Source: Capsicum annuum | Taxonomy: Eukaryota > Streptophyta > Magnoliopsida > Solanales > Solanaceae | Reading direction: 5' to 3' | DNA length: 64,000 nt | Assembly (NCBI RefSeq): GCF_002878395.1 | Contig: NC_061118.1 | Coordinates: 127,740,776-127,804,775 of the forward strand | Shown: in pieces, positions 34,935 to 47,639 of the stretch | Numbering within the stretch: the first letter of the stretch is position 1 | How the letters are laid out: each line of letters begins with the position of its first letter | The notes under the pieces: generated by a model | Told to the model about the DNA's origin: nothing | Database searches by the model: none | Seen by the model: only the letters and a program-made list of their open reading frames with translations | Translations under genes and position numbers: made by a program

Positions 34935-37830
34935 TGATGATAAATTATAATAACCTAAAAATTTGATAAAACATATATTTTTGTATGATTTGACCATTTT
35001 ATCCCTCCTTGTGGTTGAATTGTATTATTTATTGGATGTGGGATTGATTGACATGATTCTCAATGCATTTTGGAGCCTTTTGTATGATATTGTGATTGTT
35101 GTTGGCTTCAAGAGCCTTATTATGGACTTATATAATAATATTTCGATTCATGCAATGGATGACTGAACCAAATATGCCAACGGATCCAAAATGTCAATTT
35201 TAGGGTGGTAATATATTTGATCTGATTTTATGACTTATAAATCTCATTACGACCCTTGATTTGGATTTTGTAATTTTAGGTTTTTAAGGGTCAACTTGGT
35301 GAAAACAACATTTTTTTAAAAATCCAACTTGGCCATTGTATTAAAAACATCAAATTTAGTGGGGTTATATAGTTTATTTTCATAAATTAAATTCCAAATG
35401 AACCCCGAAGACTTTGTGGAAACTTGGAAATTTTTTAAGTTTCAGCTTATATCTGATGCAAGAGAGGATAATATGATTGAGCAAAGGGTATTTGTGATTG
35501 TAATACCTTCTCCTGAGGTTAGATAGTGCAATTGGACAATTGGGAGTGTGATAACACTACCTAGATACTAGTATGGGTAAAAATAGACGCTTTAGGTTGC
35601 AATTTTGGTCATTTTCACCTTACCTCTTGAGAAATAAATACTAAAAATTGTGAGAGGTTAAATATGATGCTTTTGAGTGCTTGTTAAGATAGATTAATGT
35701 CTATTTCTAGATTCTATTAGGGATTTAAGGTGAGATTTCTATCTTTTCTTACTCTAATTCTTGATTTATTATTCAAAACCCCAAAATTTTATTACATAAT
35801 TTATCCTTAAATTTCACTTCTTCTCACTTGTATAATATTTATATCCTAAATTTGTATATTTTCTTCAATTTATCCTTATAAAAACTTCAATTCATGAAAA
35901 GAAAATAGATTTCAAAGGTTTTACCCGATAAAGGTTAAAAATTGATTTTCTTCGATTTGAACCTCATTTTTAACTCACTTTGACATGGTTTTTCAAGTAT
36001 GGATTCCTAAAGGTATGGGAAAGACCTTTTTGAAATAAAGTTTTGAGTTTGCCCTTTTATTTCAAAAACCAATTTTAGGGTTTGTTTTGATACTGAAACA
36101 AAAATAGGCATTATGGGTGTGGTTGGCTTTGTTTGCATGTGTAGATTCTATATTTCTTTATTTTAGTTTATATTAGGATTGTTTATGAGAAGTAAGGATT
36201 AGGGTTTGAAGTGTAGCAGATCAATTTTGTCTTTTGAGGTAGGTTATGTCGTAACTCTTTCAGACTATGCTAGGTATTTAATTTTTATAAAATACTAGTT
36301 AAGGGTGGGAACTAATCATAAAAAATATGTATCTATGTTTTGTGCCTACGTGGGGGCCTATATGTTATTTAATTTTTTAATTTAAGGTATCACTTGATAT
36401 GTGAGACAGTGTAGGGTCCTATGTAACGTGGATATCATTGAATACATGTGAATAATTTTATGGTGCTGTTAAAAATGCCTAATATGGTGCCATTGGAGTA
36501 TTTTAATATATTTATAAACTCGTTGACATATGATACATGTGGAAATTCATGGATGGTCATAAACAATAAGTGGATAGTTGGTGGCAAATTGGTTGGTTAT
36601 GGAAATACTCATTATGGTTGGTTGTGGAAATATTCTTTGTGCTTAGTCCTGAACATTGCATCATACACAGAATTTCATCTGTTTGTTGACTGATATGTAT
36701 ATATATATGTATATAAATACTTATTGGTGTTGTTGTGTCTTATATTATGAATGTACTGTTGAAATTCTAGAAATGCTGGGAACATTGGATTCTTTTGACT
36801 TTCTATGAGGGATGTTCCAGAGATGAGTTTTGGATATTAGTTGTACTAAAATAACAAAAATACTAGAAATATTGGAAATATCAAGAATACTAAAATTACA
36901 AGAAATATGAAATATTAGAAATACTGAAAACACTGAAAATACTAGAAACACTAGATATGGGTATTACATATTATATATTATCGACTTTATCTGAAGGATT
37001 ATGCTAGAGAAGATTCATGGATATTGATTGTATAAGGGTTGACAAACCCTCCATGGGTCCTACACCGGGAAGTGTTTGATCTATAGATGTATACGGGATA
37101 GTTTATAGGTTGATGAACCCCTCATGGGTCCCGCATTAGAAAGGCTTTCCTCTATGGGTGTATGCGGAGGTTGTACGACAACCTCATGTATCAATATGAT
37201 TATCATCATAATTATCATACATATTATGTTTGCTTCATTATGGTTGTGATGTGATTGTACTTCTTCTTGGATTTCTACCTATCCAATTGTTCTATCTTCT
37301 TAAACTTGAACTTAATGATCTTGTATGTTTATTGTCCACTCTTGTCCTACATGTATGTTCTATAATGTATACTTATGGTATTTTTTGTGTTTTTTTAAAA
37401 TATATGAGATATATTAGAATTATTAATACAAGTAGTCTGGGCTACCATTGTGGAACATTTTCTAATTGCAGGTAATGTGCCTTTTATGTGTATTTTTTAT
37501 GTGTTATTATTGACTTTTCTTGATAGGCCTATGATACCATATTTGTACAAATGGACCGTACTTACACCAAATGACCCTTTTAGTGTAGGTCCTACTTCGA
37601 GTGTGCCCCAGCTTGGTTGATTCGAGCGATATTTGTACTTTCAAAGTAGTGGTTGACCTTTAGGCATCCAAATGTATTCTACTATATATCTTTATAGACA
37701 ATGTATTTGCTTTCGTTTCAGAGACAAATTTGCTCTTGCATTTGGATATCTAATATGTTTCTTTTGGATTTGAGTTGTACAAGATACATTCTTATACTGT
37801 TCATACCTGGTTTTAGGAGTTATTGTTGCA
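34935..37830 (+). repeat. Old LTR of Ty3/gypsy family X (copy A)
   Basis: The order of blocks matches copies at 52260-54847 and 57560-59180: TTTGACCATTTTA with TTGTGGTTG near the start, then CCGAAG before a growth of purine, then GTGGGGGCCTATAT. Near its right end 37540-37810 matches 44825-45110 (TGGACCGTACTTACACC). 37026-37150 has an internal duplication (GACAAACCCTCCATGGGTCC and TGATGAACCCCTCATGGGTC). Both ends are approximate; the right end is rearranged. Confidence 0.6.
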
Positions 37831-38020
37831 TTTATATGTTTCTTTCTACAAATATTATACTTATATGAGTCGTCTTTATTCTAGAAGCCTTACCTTTGGG
37901 GTATTTCTTTCTTTTTCCTCTTTGTATTTTCTTAGATGATAGGTGATAATGCTTAACTAGCTCCCATAATTGAGGGATAAGGCGGTCATTGTCAAGTAAC
38001 ACACTGTAAAAAGGGGTCAA
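37831..38020. other. Junction DNA between two LTRs
   Basis: Nothing recognisable. The minus-strand frame at 37832-38020 has no domain. Confidence 0.35.
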
Positions 38021-39360
38021 ATCTCGAGGACTGAATGCTATAGACTTTAGAATTATGGGTATTCCATTTACTATAAGGTCATCCGGAATGCTAAAGAAAA
38101 AGCCATGTACAATTAAAAAGAGGGATTTATTTGGGGACCTTTTTTACTACTACCTTTTACAAATAATCAGTAAACGATATCTTTAATTTGAATTCAAGGT
38201 TTGGAGGAATCTTGGGATCATGTATCCTTAGAAGTGAAATGTGTGGGATAGTGTTGGTTTAGTATGGAATTTAGTTGTTCATAAATTGAACGGCTAAGTC
38301 GAAGGTCGTTGAGGTCAATCTTTCAATAAAACCCCAACGATTTCCCTCATTGGCTCTTTCCAGAACATAACAAGAGTGGAATATGAATAACCACCCAAAA
38401 CCTCAACCAAGCACCTATATTTCTAGGATGATTCTCTTAACCTGAATTATAATCCCTAAACACTTATTTCTAAGATTATAAAGGGTAGTAATTCAGAGGC
38501 TTAGTTGTTCACCATTGCCGTGTCCCCCAATAATCCTCTTTCAAGAATGTTATAGGTTACCTAATATTCACCTTAGTCCCTCTTTCAAGGATGACAATGG
38601 GTTTCTAGAGCTTTGACATTTGACCCATCAAACCCGTTAGGGAATTTGGAGTTTTCATCGATTAAATCCTAACTCATAAGCTCAAGCAATGGTGAAACCC
38701 ATACTCAACAACTAAAATCCATGAAAACACAACACTACCCACACACAATCATACACTAATTCAAAATAATCCCATGACTAAAATATTTAGCTATTATGAA
38801 GAATGTAAACAGAAATATACCATGCGGGTCATTCCAAGCATCCATTGTTCAACAAGAAACTAAGAAATTGATCCTCCAAAATGAATTACACATTTCTCTA
38901 AGATTACGGTTTTAAGTCTTGAATTCCAACATATCTTATGAGCTAAGCTATCCTAAAAAGGAAGAGGTTTTTCTTAAATATGGCTTAGGATGCATTAAGT
39001 GCTTTTATAGATCTGCCCCTGGGCCGATTCCTACTTAACCGCGATAACAGACATCTGTCTATGGTGTTATGCTGTGAGCGCATTGCTCTAACAATCTTGA
39101 CTAATCGTTACCTCAGATAGAGGACTGCGGTCACAATAACCGAGGCTGATGTAGTCCAGGTCTTTAGCTGCACTCTTCTTTTCTCCTTTTTAATCATTTT
39201 CATCTCCAATCGACATCTATTGGTCTCCTCAATTTTGTGCTTGCAAAGAGTGGATATTAGTGTGTCTTCCCATAGATGTTATTTTATATATTCATTCAAA
39301 ACAAGGTAATGTGCACAAACAATGAGTGCGAATGAGAGGTAAACTCACCACTCATCAACA
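38021..39360 (-). repeat. Tat-like LTR, minus strand
   Basis: The minus strand starts TGTTGATGAGTGG at 39360, preceded by GGTCTTAAGTTGGGGG at 39361-39376, a textbook polypurine tract of Tat/Ogre-type elements. A TATAAAA-type box lies at about 39003-39009. A block with CGCGATAAC, GCGGTCAC and AATAACCG is at 39035-39150. The left end is approximate. The segment 38899-39186 is duplicated at 40802. Confidence 0.6.
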
Positions 39361-40800
39361 CCCCCAACTTAAGACCTTCCTTATCCTCAAGTAACTCTAC
39401 CACTTATTATGAGACAATTTTATATGTACACTCTCTTACTATCACTTCAATGATTATGAAGACTCAAGATTGATTGCAACCACTAACAACCTTTCACACA
39501 TAGGATAATAAGTTTCCAACCATTCCCCTAATAATAAAGTGGAATAGTAAAGGATGTAATAGACTTTGGTGAGCAACCATGTAATGACTACTAACACTCT
39601 AAAAATAACTTGCCTGCCATATGCTCATTTACTATATTGTTCGGGAGATTAAAAAATCACCCACCTCAACTAGCTCGCATGCCTCCTCGTGAGTGATAAA
39701 AATTTCACACACTTAGTGACTAATCATGCAATAAGATGCAACCACTCACTCTCTCAAAAATTCTCCATGTTAACAAATACCATGCCATCGGCTTGCCCAT
39801 GTTTTCTATCACCACTACAATGACTATACTTGGTTGGAAATCACAAAGTGCTTGTTGAGATTGTAATGTAATCTTAGGGTAAGTAGGAGATCAACTTGGG
39901 AACACAAGTCTACACCCTTCTTGAACTTCTTCATCTTAATCTTATCTTGCTTCACTTATTAGCCACTTCTCATCACTTTACTACTTTGCCTACCTTTGCT
40001 TTTTCTAGGCTTTCCCACTTTTCTCTTTTTTTCTCTTCTTCTACAACCCCTCTATTCTCTCTTTTTTTAGAGAAAAATCCTTTCTTTTCTTTATGGGACC
40101 ATATCTTTATTCAAATAAAAAATGCTTTACTTTCTCAAGATTGTAGGAACCTTCTTAAGACTTCGTGGTACAACTATACTTCTTTCTCTTTCCATCACCC
40201 CCAACTTAGTATTTTAGCCTCAATTTGTATCCTAAAGTTAAAAGAGGATAGGGTTCAAGAGCAGATGAATAGATGACTCACGACTTGTAATGTGTTTGAC
40301 AAAGAAAGTCCAGAGGCTGAAAGAGGGTGACTAGGGGTAACTCTTATGTATTGGTAGGATCTTTAGGCTAAAGTGGACTTCTAAAATCATAAGATGGCCT
40401 TTGATCATTTTACCAACCAAGCATAGTCAAACATTATCTTTGAAATACTAAGGAGGCAAGTTCTAGTTAGTACAAGTACATATGAGATGGAGATAATTAA
40501 CCTCACACACATGGCATGCGAATGTCATCAAGGGGATTCAATTTTTCTACCTACTGAGAGAAAAATACAGTACTCATTATTTTTTTAAAGTCAACTTTCG
40601 AAGTCATAGGAAGAGGGAAAAATTTCTTCCCAAAGTTGATCGCGCCCATTACTTTGAATATTTTGAAATTTTTAGATGGAGGGGGTTGTTTGCTTTTTCA
40701 TCTGCACCACATATGATGATTGGTTATAGATTACCTAATACTTTCTCTATAATCTAAGAGGTTGTTTCTATGATAATTTGGCAGTATGGGTAGACACTTG
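38899..40800. repeat. Tandem duplication, unit 1
   Basis: This segment is followed directly by a second copy at 40802-42545, at an offset of 1904 in the first part. It spans the LTR promoter area, the polypurine tract and 1.4 kb of interior. Near its end unit 1 lacks about 35 bases that unit 2 has (CTAAGAGGTTGTTT onward). Confidence 0.8.
39896..40276 (+). other. 126-codon frame conserved in the tandem duplication (coding doubtful)
   Basis: The frame begins near MGTQVYTLLELLHLN, and shares LLHLLATSHHFTTL, FSRLSHF, LWDH, FIQIK and NYTSFSFHHPQL with the frame at 41663-42046. It is rich in Phe, Leu, Ser and His. HHPQL is the reverse complement of an AAGTTGGGGGTGATGG stretch of the kind found in non-coding parts of Tat-like elements. 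I therefore think the frame is a by-product on the antisense strand of non-coding retroelement DNA. No promoter or known domain is visible. Confidence 0.35.
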
Positions 40801-40801
40801 C

Positions 40802-42545
40802 CTAAGATTAGGGTTTTAAGTCTTGAATTCCAATATATCTTATGAGCTAAGCTATCCTAAAGAGAAAAAGGTTTTCTTAAGTATGTCTTAGGATGCGTCA
40901 AAGTGCTTTTATAGATCTGCCTCTGGGCCTATTCCCACTTAACCGTGATAATGGACATCTGTCTGTGACCGCGACCTTGTAACTGTGGTTTTATGCTGCT
41001 AGTGCATTGCTCTGGCCATCTTAATGAACCGTTACCTTGGATAGAGGACAGTAGTCACGGTAACTGAGGCTGATGTAGTCCACGTCTTTAGCTGCACTCT
41101 TCTTTGCTCCTCAAGTAACACTATCACTTATTATGAGACAATTTCATATGTACAGCCTCTTACTATCACTTCAATGATCATTAAGACTCAATCTTGATTA
41201 TGACCACTAACAGACTTTCATACATGGGATAATAAGTTTCTAACCATTCCCCTAATTTAAAGTGGAATAGAAAGGGATGCAATAGACTTTGGTGGGCAAC
41301 CATGTAACAAGTCCTAACACTCTAAAAATGACTTTCTTGCCATACCCTCATATATCTTATTGTGCGGGAGATGAAAAAATCACCCACCTCAACTAACACG
41401 CACGCCTCCTCATGAGTGAGAAAAATTTCACACACTTAGTTACTAATCATGCAACAAGATATAGCCACTCACTCTCTCCAAAATTTTCCATGATAATAAA
41501 TACCATGCCATAGACTTGCCATATCACCACTACAATGATTATATTTTGTTGGGAATGACAAAGTGCTTGTTGATCTTATAATGTAATCTTAGGGTAGGGT
41601 AAGAGATCAACTTAGGAAAACAAGTGTAAACCCTTCTTGAACTTCTTTATCTCAATCTTATCTTGCTTCACTTATTGGCCACTTCTCATCACTTTACTAC
41701 TTTGACTATATTTTCTTTTTCAAGGCTTTCCCACTTTCTTGTTTTTCTCTTCTTCTACAACCCCTCTATTCTCTCTCTTTTTTTAAAGAAAAAGCCTTTC
41801 TTTCCTTTATGGGATCATTTCTTTATTCAAATAAAAAAAGCTTCACTTTCTCAAGATTATAGAGACCTTCTTAACACTTCATGGCACAACTATACTTCTT
41901 TCTCTTTCCATCACCCCCAACTTATTCTTTTAGCTTCAATTTGTATTCTTAAGTTAAAAGTGCATAGTGTTCAAAAGTGGATGAATAGACGATTCACGTC
42001 TTGTAATGTCTTTGCCAAAGAATGTCCAAAGGCTCAAAGAGGGTGACTAGGGGTAAATCTTATGTATTGGTAGGATCTTTAGGCTAAAGTGGACTTCCAA
42101 GATCAATAGATGGACTTTGATTATTTTACCAACCAAGCATAGTCAAACATTATCTTTGAAATACTAAGGAGGCAAGTTCTGGATAGTATAAGTACACATG
42201 AGATGAAGACAATTAACCTCACACACATGTCATGTGAATGTTGTCAAAGGGATTCAATTTTTCTACCCTCTCAAGACAAAAATAGAGTATTCATTAATTT
42301 TCCGAAGTTAACTTTCGGAGTCATAGAAAGAGGGAAAAATTTCATCACAAAGTTGATCGCGCCTATGACTTTGAATATTTTGAAATTTTCAGATGGAGGG
42401 GGTTGTTTGCTTTTTTATCTATACCACATATGATGATTGGTTAGGATTACCTCAGATTTTCTCTATTATCTAAGAGGTTGTTTTTATGAGGTTGTTTCTT
42501 TTGTGCATATTTTCCAAATCAACATCTATAATGATTTGGAAGTAG
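40802..42545. repeat. Tandem duplication, unit 2
   Basis: Matches 38899-40800 but lacks about 200 bp (39186-39382), precisely the LTR start and polypurine tract. It has diverged by scattered substitutions, so the duplication is old. Confidence 0.8.
41663..42046 (+). other. 127-codon frame, partner of 39896-40276 (coding doubtful)
   Basis: It shares most of its length with the other frame, including HLLATSHHFTTL and NTSWHNYTSFSFHHPQL, and has a different C-terminus. No domain recognised. See the first copy for why coding is doubtful. Confidence 0.35.
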
Positions 42546-44824
42546 GGGTCTGGTAGGGTTATTTCTATGCTTCTATTACTTGTATTGCCACTAAGTCTGA
42601 GAAGATTTAGAAGTTTGTGAAGGGGTTGGATGTTTCACTTTAGTTAGATATTTCCCAGATAGTAGTACTAGGGTATCATTTCAGAATATGGTAGATTATG
42701 CAAAGATAATTGTGTCAATTCTTCAAGATTATCAATGAGACACTAAGAGGATGAACCATCAGGGTGTGCCTGCTGGAAACACCTCTCTAGGTAGAGATTT
42801 TAGAAGTTTCTATAATTACCATGGTTGACTAGTGAAAGCATCTTTGCAGGGTTCAGGTAGTAGGTCTTCTAGTTTGTAGCTTTAGGTAGTTAGGCATCAT
42901 CCCAAGGTGGTCATTCTTGCTCAGTCTTACCTCTTCAAATAGAGTCAGGCCATAGAGATTGCTATGTGTATGATAAGTTTGTCCATATGGAAAAACATTG
43001 TCCCCATTGTATTTTCTGACCTACTCCTATATGATAGTGAGAGTTAACTCTAAGGGTGTTAGAGGTACTACAAGAGGTACGTGGGTAGAGATGGTGACAT
43101 ATGAATTGGTGCTCTCGAGATTGCTCAATCTAATAGAAGAAGTGGTCAAGGCTTTGCTATACCCGCCAAACCTAAGGTAAATTCTTTTAATGCTGGTATC
43201 ATAGGCATCATCCTAGTTTGCTTCAACTCTATTTATGTATTATTTGATTCACATTTGACTTTTTTCAAAGTTTCTGCATAGTTTGCTTCTAGTTTTTATT
43301 CTACTTGTGAGCCTTCTGCCATGCACATTCGTGTATCTATCCTTGTAAAAGACTCTTTAGTGGTGGATTGGTTATATCAATCCTATGTTGTGAACTTTAT
43401 TAGGCGTGATATATGGGTAGGTCTGATCACCTTGGATATGGAAAATTTTCATGTCATCTTTGGTATGAATTGGTTAGATCCTTACTATCCTATTATAAGC
43501 TGTTATGTTAAGACCGTGAATTTAGCTTCATCATATGTGCTAAGGATAACTTAGAAAGGTGCGCTTCATTCGGGTCCAAAAAGAGTTATATCCTTTCTAT
43601 GTGCTCCTCGCTTGGTAAAGTAGGAATGTTTTTCTTATTTGGCATATATTCATGATACTAGTGTTGCTTCACTGTCTTCTTTGGATTTTGTCTATATTTT
43701 TTGTGATTTTAAAGATATTTTTCCTACAAATTTCTCAAGTATTCCTTCAAATCATGATATTAACTTTGCTATTGATGTTGACCTGGGCACCAAGTCCATA
43801 TCTATTCCTCTTTATAGGATGGCCCTAACATTGTTGAAGGAATTAAAGGGCCTATTGTAGGAGTTTTTGGATAAAGGATCATCCGACCTAATATATCACC
43901 TTAGGGTGTGCATATCTTTCTTGTGATGAAAAAGAATGGGTTTATGCACATGTGTACTGATTATCAGCAATTGAATAAGGTGATAGTTAATAATAAGTAT
44001 CCTCTTTCTCACATTGATGAATTGTTTGACCATCTTTAGAGTGCTTTAGTTTTTCCAAAGATGATTTGAGAAGCGAGTATCACTATTTTAGAATTAGAGC
44101 TATGAATATTTCAAAGATAGCTTTTTAGACTCGATACAACCCTTATGAGTTTTTGGTCATATCTTTCAGATTGATCAATATCTCATCCACATTCATGGAG
44201 TTGATGAATTGGGTGTTTCGATCGTATTTTGGCTCTTTTATCATTGTACTTATAGATGATATCTTGGTTTGCACCAAGAGTGAGACCAACCATAATATTG
44301 ATTGACATCAGCTCCTATTTTGACATTGCCCAAGAAGGAATAGATTGATCGTATTTTCTTTCAGTGGTTCGATGCTTATCATGAGATCTTCTAAAATCTC
44401 AAGAATTTATTGACATCAGCTCCTATTTTGACATTGCCCAAGAAGGGCAGGGATTTTTTGTATTCTATGATGTTTTTGGTATTGGGTTAGGTGTCTCGTT
44501 GATTAAAGAGGGTAAGGTGATTGTGTATGCTTCTCATCAGTTGAAGCCTTATGATTCCCTACTGATGATTTGGAGTTGTATGAGGTTGTGTTTGATTTGA
44601 ACTTATGTAGACTCTATTTTTATGGAGTCCATTGTAAGATCTTCTTGGATCCCTATAGCCTTTAGTATTTCATCACCTAACAAGATCTTAATAGGAGGAA
44701 AAATCATGATCTTGAGTTTCTTAAAGATTATGATCTTACTATTCTGTATCGTCTAGGAAAGATAAATATGGTTTTGGATGTCTTGAGCTGAAAGTCGACT
44801 AGTATGGATAGCTTAGAGCATCTT
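42546..44824 (+). pseudogene. Plus-strand Ty3/gypsy gag-pol remnant without integrase
   Basis: In order: gag end (QNMVDYAK at about 42685), a zinc knuckle at 42960-43001 reading CYVYDKFVHMEKHC, with its second Cys changed to Tyr; protease C-terminal part (FHVIFGMNWLDPYYPIISC, 43450-43504); the linker ISIPLYRMALTLLKELKG; reverse transcriptase (DYQQLNKVIVNNKYPLSHID, then LIDDILVCT at 44249-44275); and RNase H (FYGVHCKIFLDPYSLQYFIT, GKINMVLDVLS). It stops at SMDSLEHL near 44824 and joins LTR DNA; integrase is absent. Stops and frameshifts occur throughout. It is close to the Tekay-type pol of the minus-strand element at 8957-13527. Confidence 0.85.
44301..44446 (+). repeat. 38-bp perfect direct repeat in RNase H
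   Basis: ATTGACATCAGCTCCTATTT and the next 18 bases occur at 44301-44338 and again, identically, at 44409-44446. They encode LTSAPILTLPKK. The spacing of 108 is a multiple of three. The first copy follows a deletion of the reverse transcriptase thumb. Confidence 0.9.
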
Positions 44825-45122
44825 TATAAGTGGACCGTACTTACACCTATGATGCCGTTTTGATGTAGATTTAGGTATGAGTGTATCGCATGACAGCAGA
44901 AATTATGTGATTGGTCATTCTCATTTTTGAGGTATTGGTTGCTTTATGCCTTCAGAGTTGACCCTAGACCTCCTTCTATCTAGTTGATGTCTTTATTTTC
45001 TATTTAGAAACAGACTTGTATCTTTCCTTTGGATTCAATTGTATGTCCAGTTCAAAGTTGTATGTAGATTATTTTTACAATGTGACACTAGGTTTTGGGA
45101 TGGTTTATGGTACCTTTATTAT
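44825..45122 (+). repeat. LTR of family X, copy B, left part
   Basis: TGGACCGTACTTACACCTAT and the next 270 bases match 37540-37810 of copy A. It is fused directly to truncated RNase H and is cut at about 45122 by the LINE. Confidence 0.7.
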
Positions 45123-46800
45123 TCATAATAACAACAACAAAAAACCCAGTGTATTCCCACAAAGTGGCGCCTAGGGAGGGTAAAATGTATGCAGTCTATA
45201 CCACTACCTTCGAAGAAGTATAGAGGTTGTTATCGATAGACCCCCAGCTCAAGATAAAGAATAGTAAACAAGGTCGTAATGAAACATGAATTAGGATGGA
45301 CGACATAATAGAAATAGGAAATAAGAAATAACAAAAATAGAAATCAGAGAAATACAAAATAAGAGAAAAAAGAGCAATACAAAATAAGAAATAGGAAATA
45401 AGAAATATGGAATAGGACACCCACCTAGTAGTAACATACACTCACAGACCAAAAACACCTAAACTCTCCTAACTAGAGGCTCCTACCTATGGACACGGTC
45501 CTAGGATTACTAAACCGACTATATAAGAGCTCTCCTAACTACTTTCTACAACCCACACACTCACACAATCCTCCTACCCTTACCCATGACGTCCACACCA
45601 TCCTATCTAGGGTCATGTCCTCAATAAGCTAAAGATGCTCCATGTCATGTCTAATCACCTCCCTCCAGTATTTCTTCGGCCAAAATCTACTTCTCTTGAA
45701 CCCATCCAAAGCTAGCTTCTCATACCTATGAACTAGGGCATCCATACCCTTTCCCATCACATGCCCAAATTATATTAGCCTTCCTTCCCGCATCTTTTCC
45801 TCCACCGAAGACACTTTTAAATTCTCCTGGATAATATCATTCCTAACTCTATTCTCTCTAGTAAGTCCACACATCTCATGTAACATTCTCATTTCTGCCA
45901 CCTTCAATTTTTAAATGTGGGAGTTCTTAACTGGCCAACACTCAGTTCCACACAGCATGGCCGAACAGACTGATACTCTATAGATTTGCCTTGAAGATGG
46001 AGGGGCACAATCTTATCTCACAAAACTTTCGAGGAGAGCTTCAACTTCATCCAACTTGCTCCAATATGCTTAGAGATATCCTTATTAATCTTGTCATTCC
46101 CTTGAATCATAGACCCAAGATACTTAAAACTATCCCTCTTACCAATATCCTAGGAATCTAACCACACCACCACTTCATCCTCCCGCCTCAAGTCACTAAA
46201 CTTGTATTCCATATACTTTATCTTAGAACTACTAAACCTGAACCCCTTAGATTCAAGGGTTTGCCTACAAACCTTTAATTTTTCATTCATACCCCCCACA
46301 TCGCATCAATCAGCACTACATCTTTTGAAAATAATATACACCAAGGCACCTCACCTTGAATACTTCATGTCAACACGTCCATAACTAATGCAAATAGGAA
46401 CAAACTAAGAATCGATCCTTGATGCACCCCTATCTCAACCAAAAAATGCTCTAGTCTCCTTCTTCCATCCTCACCTGAGTCTTTGCTCCATATTAAATGT
46501 CCTTAATAGCTCTGATGTATGCCACCAGGACCTCTCTCACCTAAAAATATCTCAAAAGAACCTCTCTAGGGACATTGTCATACGCTTGATCTAGGTCGAT
46601 GAACACTATGTCTTTCTATCCCTATACTGCTCCACCAGTCTCCTCATAGGTGGATTACCTCTATCGATGAGTGACCAAGAATAAATCCAAACTAATTCTC
46701 CAAAATAGACATGACCCTCCTCAATCTCCGCTCAACCAACCTCTCCCAAATCTTCATTATGTGACTCAACAACTTATTCAGACTTCTATTATCATTTTAT
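45123..46800 (-). mobile_element. RTE-type LINE, 5'-truncated, minus strand
   Basis: The minus-strand 3' end is the well-known plant LINE tail: GTAGTGGTATAGACTGCATA, CACTTTGTGGGAATACACTG and a TTGTTGTTATT run at 45123-45150. The reverse transcriptase is readable in pieces: NKLLSHIMKIW, SILENQFGFI, LVEQYRDRKT, GVHQGSILSLFLFALVMD (about 46390-46440), then FSKDVVLID (46300-46335) where the catalytic motif should be [21 protein letters not shown] (about 46090-46140), and the C-terminal [17 protein letters not shown] (about 45630-45680). Frameshifts and stops are many. The endonuclease half is missing. It inserted in an X-family LTR. Confidence 0.88.
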
Positions 46801-46946
46801 ATATATGGTCTGGATTTTCTCTTGAATTCTTGCCTTAGGAATTGTTGTACTATCTTGTTCTTATTTTTAAGTTTGGGTGATTGACTTACTTATCATGGCA
46901 TATCCGCGATAAGTGCCATCATGACCTTGGTTTTTGGGTCATCACA
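46801..46946 (+). repeat. LTR of family X, copy B, right part
   Basis: GATAAGTGCCATCATGACC followed by GGGTCATCACA is the characteristic LTR end (TAGGTGCCATCACGACTC-type), also at 54815-54847. The LINE at 45123-46800 separates it from its left part. Confidence 0.7.
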
Positions 46947-47639
46947 TGGGATAAATTCTATTTTAATAGCCATCCCTCTTTAACTAGAGGTGATGAAAGA
47001 GTCTTTGGGAAAAAAAGTTAACTTAGTAGCCAGTTTTGTCCCGACTAACAAATACAACTTTGAAAGGATTAGATGATAAATGTTGAAAAGACTACGATGG
47101 AATATTTTGAGTATTATGACCAAACTCTAGTTTTGAGCACCTATGTTCTCGAGTTTCATGATAATTAGGTCATATGTCATTCAAGAATAGAAGATATGTT
47201 AATAGCCTCCTAATTATAAATGTGGTGCACTCTTCTAGACACGATTTTACGACATTTGAAGATTGAGTCAACAAGTTATTTGGATGCGAATTCTCAAAAG
47301 CTATCCTATTGTCAACTTATAAAAGCACTGGGTGCTGGAAAGTGTATTGGAAAGAAATATAATGGAGTTTATTAAATAAGAAAAAATGATATAAAATTTC
47401 CTATATCTCCCAAATGTTAATTATAGGTTACGTAGTATTTGATAGTAGATCCTTGATTGTTGTTGGTAAGCTTGACTTTACAAAAACTTTCCTAGTTCAC
47501 TGGTAAGATAAAATTCACATTGTGTCGTATGTCCTATTGTTGTAGATTGTATTTCATATAAAAAACTAAAACACATGTCTAATTATTAGTTGAATTAGGG
47601 GTAAAGTTAAAATGTAAAAATATATATAGCAATATATGA
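46947..47639. other. Unassigned non-coding DNA
   Basis: No gene or element boundary recognised. Confidence 0.4.

Noticed and set aside
45196..45441. Membrane-like 81-codon minus-strand frame
   Set aside because: Phe/Leu-rich only because it reads the AT-rich 3' untranslated part of the LINE.
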